Position numbers and translations under genes: made by a program. Below are positions 55,672 to 64,000 of a stretch of 64,000 nucleotides of DNA, piece after piece. Origin of the DNA: Aurifilum marmelostoma (lineage: Eukaryota; Ascomycota; Sordariomycetes; Diaporthales; Cryphonectriaceae). How positions within the stretch are numbered: the first letter of the stretch is position 1; each line of letters opens with the position of its first letter. The DNA is taken from contig JAMXSV010000016.1 in assembly GCA_027559495.1 (NCBI GenBank), positions 434,001 to 498,000 of the forward strand, in the 5' to 3' direction. The notes below the pieces were generated by a model. It ran no database searches. It saw only the letters and a program-made list of their open reading frames with translations, and was not told the origin of the DNA.

Positions 55672-57022
55672 TATCGCAAACAGCTGGAAAAGCGTAATGA
55701 TGATTGTGACGCGTCCCTGAGCAGAGACCAGCGGGTGAGCGTCTCCCTGCTGTTGCTGCTGCTGCCTTGGTGTCTTTATATAATCTCCCAAAAGCTTAAC
55801 TCCCCTCCGAATATCTTTTTTTCCTACGTTCAAGGCCGGATGATCTGACCGGAGAGCCTCTAGTGCCTGCTTTCTTTGACCTAGCTATCCCGAGCCGACA
55901 CTGGAGGAGGTCATACCCTAATCACCGAAATACACCACTTACAACCGCGCATCACGGCCCACTTGACACCAAGTGTTGATCAAGGGCTCTCAGTCGTTCG
56001 TCTCTGACCGCCTTGAGACCCCTCAAATCTCCCCCGCAAGCCCAGCCGGCCACGCCATTATGCCGAACGACGGGGCACTGCTGTTGCTGCTGCTGCTGCT
56101 ACTCGATGCAGAGATCCCCAGAGTACTGCGGGTCCTCTTCCGCTTGGCAGCAGCAGGGTCAATATCATGTTTGGAGAAAGCGGAAATAAAATTGACAAAT
56201 GACATGCTCCCAACCTGCAGAAGGCAATGAAAAGGAAACAGCAAGAGGGATATCTGATGATGGGGATGAGGTCGCAGTGATGTGTTCTAAAAGTCTTGGC
56301 CTACTTGGTCCTGTAAGAAATTGTGCACTGTCATTGACGGAAAATCCATGTGCCTTGGACGACGGCCTTGCAAGCATGTGTGTGCACTAGGAATATTCCT
56401 TCTCATTCTTCTCTCTTAAGACCCGGGATTATTACTCCAAACATTTTGAATACTACCTCCCCCGCACGTTGGCCAGTGCTGACCCCAGGTGTGTTTTAAA
56501 CGTTGATTATTCTGGGGAAATGATCTTCTACACATTTTGGAGGTTTGCGGCGCGGGGTTGGTCTCGTTGGAAAGTTGGGGGGGGGGGGTCCTTCAGCTTG
56601 AAGTGATTATATCCGTGCTGTCTCTTGTTGCGCCAAGGACGTATGGAAAAATGGATGTCCCCGATAATAATGCCGATTCTTGAGGGAGTCAATCAAGCTT
56701 GAATAAATTGCCAGGTGTTTGTGGGTGTCCACCGGCGACTCAAGTCGTCTTGGGTGGTGCGGGGCCTATAAGACGGCGGGTATCAAACAATTACCGAAAG
56801 GTTCAGTCATATTAGAATACTGATTCATATCACAAAGATGAGATGGGATAATACTGCACATAGACTCCAGATCCACTGATGAAAGGATGTACTTACCATG
56901 ACATATTGACGCCACTTAACGCATTATTGTCAAAGTTGAACATGACGAGCTTGGTATTATGATTATGTTTTCAAGACCTTGTCATAGATGACGAAGCAAA
57001 TTAATCACTAGGTTATCATCTC
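55672..57022. other. Intergenic region, 1.35 kb
   Basis: This lies upstream of GH28 and downstream of the MFS gene. It contains a GCT-type trinucleotide run near 56079-56102 and a G12 run at 56577-56588. No gene was recognised. Confidence 0.4.
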
Positions 57023-59550
57023 TCAATCATCAATCTCAAAAAAGCTGCCGGGACCCTTGACGAAGCTCAGGTCGATATGGCCCAGCACCCGCCCGTCCAG
57101 CCTCCTCAGACTATCATCCCACAGGTACCAAACAACGCCGACCACCCCCGCCAGGAACACCTGCATGACGGAGACCGCGATACCTATCACCCTCAGCCCA
57201 TCCGAGGTGATAACAGCCGAGGCGGGAATACCAATCACAAAGATGCCGGCAAGAAGGCTCCTCCAGAACGTAACAGCCGCATCCATGTCTGTCACGGTGC
57301 GCAGGTTCACGTGGAGGTTAGGCGACGTGAACTGTGCCGAGCGCTGGATGAGCGGGCCCGTAGGGGCGCCGAGGACGTATGCGCCGGCGGCCAGCAGGCC
57401 GAGGAGAAAAGAGACGGCGGGAAAGCGGAGGTCTGGACGCGACGGGACGTAAAGTCCAAAGCCGAGGATGCCGATGAAGGATAATGTTGCTCCGCCAGCG
57501 ACGATTACTAACAAGTTTTTCGACCGCAGCCGAGAGGAGGTGGTGGTGGTGGTAATCTGGGACCAGGCTGGCCGGAGGAAAAAGCTAATGACAACAAGAC
57601 AGGAGAGGATGAAGGGAAAGGTGAGGAGCAGGCCGACACTCTCTGGGAGGAGCTGGAAAGGATCGGGGGCAAAGAGGCCCGAAAGAGAGAAAGAAAGCCC
57701 CCACAGGAGGGAATACGAAAGGAACGAGGCGAGGAAGGCGAGGATGGTGGTCGGCGCAACCACTGCGCGCAACGTCTGAGGAAATACCCGCGCACTGTTC
57801 AAGCTACTGGCGTTGGCATTGCTTGTGGGGTAATATGACCTGGGCGGCGCCACTTCCTTGATGTACTGGATCACCCTGTCGACAGTCATACCACGCCCAC
57901 GGGCCCATGCAGGAAGACGCTGAAAACGGCTGCTGCTCTTGAGGCCGAGCGAGGCCCAGCCGGTGCTCGGCGTCCATCCAGGCGTGCTCCCAGACTTTTC
58001 TGTGGCTGCGAACCGGTCGTACATTGTCTCTGGAGCGCCGAAAACGAGCAGTGGGATGGAAACGACCTGGAAGATGGCCAGAACCTCAAACTGCAAGTTC
58101 ACACCCAAGGTGTTTTGCGAGACCGCGGCTCCGAGCAGGGGGCCGCCCCAAAGTGTTGCTGTTGAGATGATGCGGTAGGTTGCCATCTTGGTAGCGCGCT
58201 CATGTTCCTGTGGTTGACGAGTGTTAGAGTTCAGGTTGTTGTTAATATCCGAGCAGATCAATGACGGCGCCGAAGGAGGAGGAGGAGGAGGAGGAGGAGG
58301 ATTGTAGTGATGATGCTGCTTACAAAGTAAACGTCCGTGATGGAGGCAGCGACCACGGTATCAAATGCGCCCCAGCCCAGCCCCTGGAAAACCCTGGCCG
58401 CCATGAATTGGCCGTAGCTGCTGCTGCTGACCTTGGAACTCCACACCAGGCCGATGAAGAGGAGGACCATCGACGCGAGGTACACAGGCCGCCGGCCCCA
58501 TACTGCGGAAGCCGTCAGGCTCAGGAGACCTGTCCCTGATGAGAAGATGAGCGGCAGGCCCGTGAGGGCAGTGACAGCAACATATGATGCGTCCAGGTCC
58601 TGAGCCAAGATGCCGTTGACGCTGATGAGTGCCGTCTTCATGACGCTGCTCATGGCGACTGTGAGAAGCAGCGCATAGAAATTCAACTCTTTCCTCCAGG
58701 TCTGCCAGTTCTACATATCAAAGATAAGAGTTAGCAAGATTGATGGATACTCTTTCCTTTCAATACGTCAATGTCACTCACCAGAGGGTCCTGTGGGTCA
58801 TCACTCGGCTGCGGGACCAGCTCGGTTGTGGCGTGCTTCCCTCGTCCATATTTGATTCGGGTGCCCTTTGTTGTGTCGGTGAGTCCTGTGTGGGGCTGGG
58901 TGGAATATGAGCCAGATCTCCCCGGTCTGTTCGTACCGAGGCGGACAATCCTGCTGCTGCTCCCCGAGAGCGAGGACAGTCTGAGGGAGGATGGCCGGGC
59001 TGGTCTGTGAGGTTTCGCAGCAGCAGGGGGGAACTCGCAGTATTGACGGTGCGGGTGACGGCGGCGACATGGCAAGAGGGTGCATCCTGAGTATGGAATT
59101 CTGTGTTGTGGCCTTTGGCTTGGGAGTTGGTGGTAAAGCCGGAACAGGTACCGCGGGGTCCGCTCCTGACACCGTCGTCGTCGCAGTCACCGTACTTTGT
59201 GTCTTTCGGGAAAGTCTGCTGCGCATGCTCTGTGTCCTTGTTGACTGCCTCGGGCTTTCATCCTCCCACGCAGAAAAATGACTCCTCAATGGTAGTCCTC
59301 CTCCAGTCGCAGCTGAGGCCTCGGGCTTTCTGACCTTGCCATCTGGTTTTGTGTCCTTGGGTGGTGGTGGCGGCGGCGGCGGTCCATACAATGATTCCCT
59401 TGGTAACACCAACGACTCGGCCACGGACTCGCGTGTTTCCTCGCGCAGAGCATCGTTTTGCTTGGCAGGATTAGTTGTTGGAGGCTGCTCTTTTCCTGGT
59501 TTGACGACTTGAAGGGCTTGTTCGCCTGAACCATCTCCAGACGAAGCCAT
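57023..59550 (-). CDS. MFS transporter with long N-terminal tail (frame broken at a G6 run)
   Basis: Exon 1 is 59550-58782, exon 2 is 58710-58324 and exon 3 is 58207-57023; the introns are 71 and 116 nt, both joins in phase 0. Exon 1 reads as one frame only if the six-base run at 59026-59031 has five bases; the product would be 779 aa. The first 270 residues are polar and Pro/Ser/Arg-rich, with an octaproline. The transporter part starts at DPLNWQTWRKELNFYALLL. Motifs include WGRRPVYLAS after the second helix (motif A region), FQGLGWGAFDTVVAASITDVYF and EHERATKMATY across the second splice. About 12 hydrophobic segments are visible. It resembles fungal drug/metabolite MFS carriers of the DHA1 type. 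The substrate is unknown. Confidence 0.85.
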
Positions 59551-62500
59551 CGATCCGGACGAGTTGCAACAGCAGAGGTGGCACTGACCAGCAGTGCTCC
59601 CGCCTCCAATAGTAATGTCTCGAGCTTAAAAAGATAGAATGAATGAATCGAATCTCTAGAAAGGCAAAAGAAAACTGGACCAAAGCGAGTCGGACGAGTC
59701 GTACGAGTCAATACTGGCACAGCGTCGTGGGGATGGATGACCCTACATAGATATGAGACGGGACCAACAGTAAACACTAGACACAATCGACTTGCAACGC
59801 AATTAGTGTTCTAGCATCTTACACTTGGGCCTCTGCCGCTGCGTGACATGAAGTCTCGTCACAACCGATGGCGGCCTCTGGTACAGGAACGTGATGGCCT
59901 GGTACGACTCCTGCATATGGCACTACGAGATCGTGCATTGATCATATCGTGATCGATTGACGGTCGGATAGCGGACGCCGTACATTCTGGAGCCATCTGA
60001 TGTTTCTCGGTAGCTTAGGTGAATGCATGTCGAGAGATCAGATGAGACTGGAGCGCGAGCTGCGGCGAGACGCTCAAGGGTTACAATACATGAGATCACG
60101 TACTTGCATATACTTACTATGTAGAATACAAGGTGGCCAATATAGGCTGAATGCTTTGGGTACGGGAGGGGCACAGTCGGAACAAACCCTCAGGCGCACT
60201 TGAACATGAACTGCTCCGAAGTCCACATACTCGGCGCATTAGACTTCTGACAGCTCAGGTAGGGGTGTTGCAGGTGGAAAAGCTTCAGGTGTAGCGAGAC
60301 TTGGTGGCGCAACCCCCTGCGGCGAACTTCAACATGCGAACACAAACAATACCACCCACCACCTTGGTTCAAAAGTGTCAAACCTGTCAGCTGTGTATCC
60401 CTTGGACCCCCGTCCGCAATATGCCAAGGCGAGCCTCGTGTGGGACCCAAAGTCCTCCTGCATGGCATCAGGGAGGAGGGGTTAGGAGGGGTCTCGAGCC
60501 ACGTTGCTCGGAAGGCGAGTGAAACGAGCTTGAGCCGTATGTCGTTAGTACGGCCGCGCTCTGTCGTGATCGGCACAGGGCAGTGCAGGTCAACTTTGGC
60601 TTTAAGGTTTATGGGACTGAGCGGGGGACGCGAGAGGGTCTGGACTGCAAGATGTGAGATGTGAGCTCTCTGAAGTTGGCTCTGCCTGAAGTGTTCTTGT
60701 GCAGTATGATGATTAGCTCACGATGCTTACACGAGTGAACAATTATATGCTCGGATACTCGACTTGAAACAGAATTGCATTACTGACTCACCCCCCTGTC
60801 TAACTTTCTTCAGCCAACCGAATAACACGCAGAGGTGGAGCTAGATGCCCACTACCAACGTCTCGACGCCCCATACGAGTCTTTCACTTCCCATGCTTTC
60901 AAATATTGGCACACCACACTTTGGTGAGACGTGAGCAAGTACAAACAGGTCCAATGCGTCCTCTTGCATCGCCTGTAGCCAAGAACAAGGTTACATCGCA
61001 AATCTGCCGACGGTCCGAGCAACCTAACCCCACCTGCGGCTGGACTGAAACTACCCCCGAGCCACCAAATCATTATGCATCGGCAACGTTCTTGACGGCT
61101 CATCATTCCTCTATTCAGGAACGGCTCCGAGGGCCATCCGTAGTGATGTCAGCAGGTAGGCCTGAGCACGTATGCCGCACCTAATTACATATTAGTTTGG
61201 TCGAGAGTGAGTAGGCCATTGTCATAGTAGCATCCCACATGGTCACTGCTCTAAATAGTGGGCTTTGGCAGCCGGAATTGGCGGCTTCCAAGATGGTGCT
61301 CGTGGCAGACCATATCATTACTGAATCTGAGGTCGTTTCGATTAGATATCATCGCAATACGGACCGATGTTCATGATCTCAAACCTTACTATGGATCGAT
61401 GCTCAGTCCCTTCGTTTTGTCGAATGCAGTAGGTTGAACTGTATCCACATCTTCAAACTTCCAAGCGTCACTTATAGGTCTGGTCTGGTCTCCATTATGT
61501 GAATATAGATCAACAAAAGTGATGTTCCGGCAGAGATCTAGGTAATCTCTACTGGAACTCATCAATATTGCTCTTCCGGACAATAGGGTACGTAGCCCGA
61601 GTGACGCAATCGGCTGTAAATGTGACGTCCGACCAAAGTCAAGCCGATCAATCCAATCTGTCAATAAGGTCATACATCTTGATAGCTTTCGATCGCTTCG
61701 TCTTCAACTAACCAAGTTCGTCTCACGGCCTCACCCCAGCACTACCCCAGCTTCGGCTGTCTCGGGGCGGCGCTCGAGCCGACAAGTCTGTTGCATCGAA
61801 ACCATGCAGAGATCCTGAATTTCTGATTTGTCTAAACGAGAAGCCAATTCAGCTGGAAGACCATTGGTCGTTCTGCCTTGATCATCTCGTCCGGGAGGAG
61901 ATGCTCCTCCTCAGTCTCTGCAGTACTGTCTATGCACTCCCTGCTGCAGATCCCATGGGATCGCTGCAGGGCACGCACGGTCCGGCGCAGAGGCTCCAAA
62001 TGGTTAGAGAGAACGGTGTGTAACAGTCGATCACACTATCACATCACAGCACAGGATGCATAATTTATTTCTTGGTCCGTTCCCGGGAGGGAGGTTTAGC
62101 GGTGGGTTGCAACGACAGATTGCCCTCAGCCAGTCAATTCAGACTTATCTTTGCAACACCTCGTCGTCAGAGTGTTGTTTACCCTACACCCGAGCTCTTT
62201 ACCTCGCTGAGGTGAGCTCGAATTCTGTATTTGGTCCACCTTCCTTCGGCTTTCTCATTCACAGAAGCCATCTAGTTTTATTGCGTTGAAAGGTGCTCTG
62301 ACTGAAATCATCCAGTAAGTCGTCTTTGCCGAGACCTTCTCCATTCCTAGTTCTCGTCCCTCATCTCAGAGTCGAGCCTTGCAATGAAGGGCTCAGTCTA
62401 AGTACAACGGGAGGAACAGAGCCAAAATGATCTGAGAATGTCAGCAATATTTACAAAGAGCTATGCGGTTTGGAGCTACAGTAGTTCGCGGGTCCATTCA

Positions 62501-63711
62501 ATAGCTAACAGCTTCTTCTCTGATGTAGGGTAGGGAAGCCTCAGTCCCTCGGCCTCCCGCAACGTCCGGACCAGCATAGGTTATGGACTCTCCTTATTCG
62601 GGTAGCATTCGCTTGTCATGTCACACTTCAATCACGAATGGACTATTCAGGTAACATCTCTGAAACGGAAACTACCACTTTGGTGGCATCCAAACAGTAG
62701 TGGGCATCTCAGCTCGCGGTGAGGTGCTGGACCGGGGCACTCATCAGATAAGTAATACGCACAGCTCCATCCGAAGCCGGACCGCAGAAGTCTAAAACCT
62801 TGTTTGTCTACCCATGTCAAAGAATCGTCATGCTCTTTACACTTGTGTCAGAAGACAGCGACATGATGCTAGCGAATTGAAAATTGCGAAACCCATAAGT
62901 ACTTTCATGATTGCCAAGCAATAGTATCCCGGCAGCCTTGCCAGGTCTGCCTCAAGCTTCGACTCGAATATTCCTCTCGGCCATGTCAAGTGACGGAGTA
63001 GTAGCTACGGGATAATTATCACATAGATTTGACATGGCTAGTTATAAATGTACTCTATTAGAAGCACCTGCAGTCAACCTCTGGGGTTCGCCGTCATACC
63101 TGCGCAGACGCTGTTTAGGGTTGAATATTCAGAAGAATAAAGAGAGAAAAAAGTTGGGCTTGGCAGACCAAAATACGAATCTTTGGTTGCCTCTGTGAAC
63201 TCGAGGCTTTTCATCCCCAGTTTCGAAATATGAGAATGGATTGCACGTTAGTTGACCAAGCATTAAACAAATTATTGCTCCTTAGCCCCACAGCCAATAC
63301 GGACATGCCCGACGAGAAATCACGTTCAAGAGCCCTCTTTCCATTATAAGTCCGGCATATGTGAGATCTAGATGCGATCGTAGGTTGACAAGATATGCAT
63401 AAATGTCCCAGGTGGCGTTGATTGATTTAAAGCTGACGTGTGGTCAGAATAATATCGGGGCCCTCTTTGACGCTACTCGCCACGATGGATGCATCCCCAA
63501 GGATCGTCCCGAAAAGGGCGCAGAGCACGCCAACATAATGACAAACCACACGAGATAAGGGCGGAGGCGCGGCACTTTACTTTATCAAAAAGCAACATTC
63601 TCCTCAGGCCTCTCTTCATCAGGCCCAGACATCCAACACAGACCTCGCTAGTTCCAGGTCAAGGACTTAGTAATTAATTAATCACATAATTACAGTAACT
63701 TCGCCTGCACC
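59551..63711. other. Gene-poor stretch, 4.2 kb
   Basis: Only short, overlapping open frames of at most about 130 codons are present, none with recognisable domains. The composition becomes more AT-rich from about 60700 onward. No terminal repeats, transposase or RNA gene was recognised. The promoter of the HAD gene must lie at the right end. Confidence 0.4.
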
Positions 63712-64000
63712 ATGCCTCAGAAGATCAAAGCCGTCCTCTTTGACTTCATGGGCACCTGCCTAGACTGGCATACAAGCATCGCCTCCTCTCTGCCCCCCCT
63801 CTATCTCCCCGGACGATCGCTCGAGGTTCGCCCTCGAGTGGCGCCAGACCTACTTCGAGTACAACGCCGCCCGGCTCGCGGCAGGACATCCGCCCGAGGA
63901 CATTGACGTCTCACACCGGCTCACGCTGGACACAATGCTGGCCCGCCCAGAGTGGACTCAATGCAAGACCGCCTTTGGAGGAGGCACAGAAGACGCAGCG
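63712..64000 (+). CDS. HAD-superfamily hydrolase, haloacid-dehalogenase type (5' part; frame broken at a C7 run)
   Basis: The gene runs off the right edge. It starts MPQKIKAVLFDFMGTCLDWH, where DFMGT is HAD motif I; the first Asp is the nucleophile that forms the covalent aspartyl intermediate. The frame then loses homology at the C7 run (63793-63799). With six C it continues as SSLPPSISPDDRSRFALEW and RQTYFEYNAARLAAGHPPED to the window end, which is the typical cap-domain start of fungal 2-haloacid-dehalogenase-like proteins. Substrates of these fungal relatives are mostly unknown. Motifs II to IV lie beyond the window. Confidence 0.85.

Overview
This window is nuclear DNA of a filamentous ascomycete (Pezizomycotina, most likely a Sordariomycete). 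The evidence is short introns (about 47-166 nt) with GTAAGT-like donors and CTNAC-type branch sites, monocistronic genes on both strands, long intergenic regions, and proteins typical of the group: a BLI-3 homologue, a tannase relic, an exo-polygalacturonase, an NCS1 permease and a GLEYA adhesin. No rRNA, tRNA, CRISPR array or intact transposon was recognised. Exon structures were worked out by hand from splice signals and reading-frame continuity.

Layout. 1-9 kb: an unrecognised coiled-coil protein (-) diverges from DPH5 (+, diphthamide synthesis); then a bli-3-type flavin-binding-fold protein (+) and an F-box-like protein (+). 10-18 kb: a large RING-containing SNF2 ATPase (-) diverges from an NCS1 nucleobase permease (+). 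18.4-27.3 kb: an 8.9-kb gene (-) for a giant Ser/Ala-rich surface protein with a signal peptide, cadherin-like modules, dibasic sites, thousands of residues of tandem repeats and a C-terminal GLEYA domain. 29-35 kb: a CAK/Csk1-like kinase (-) diverges from a Syp1/FCHo-type F-BAR endocytic adaptor (+). 36-38 kb: a decayed tannase/feruloyl esterase gene. 38-43.4 kb: the spindle-checkpoint protein Mad1 (-) diverges from mitochondrial TAM41 (+). 44.4-45 kb: a small Asn/Ser-rich protein (-). 45-48.9 kb: a gene-poor stretch. 48.9-51.8 kb: an aquaporin (+) convergent with a short-chain dehydrogenase (-). 53-55.7 kb: a small one-helix protein (+) convergent with a GH28 exo-polygalacturonase (-). 57-59.6 kb: an MFS transporter (-). 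59.6-63.7 kb: a second gene-poor stretch. At the right edge is the start of a haloacid-dehalogenase-type HAD hydrolase (+).

The genes do not form one pathway. The left and central parts hold conserved housekeeping genes; the accessory genes (adhesin, tannase relic, polygalacturonase, transporters, SDR) fit a plant- or litter-associated lifestyle.

The main points for a second look are: (1) the giant repeat adhesin, whose frame is broken at two G/C runs; (2) four +1 frameshifts in three genes (adhesin twice, MFS, HAD), each repaired by removing one base from a G/C run, which points to a systematic assembly artefact but could include real variation; (3) a possible mitochondrial presequence on the bli-3 protein set by start-codon choice; (4) a kinase with Ala in place of the catalytic-loop Asn; (5) a tannase gene with mixed indels, stops and a lost catalytic His.
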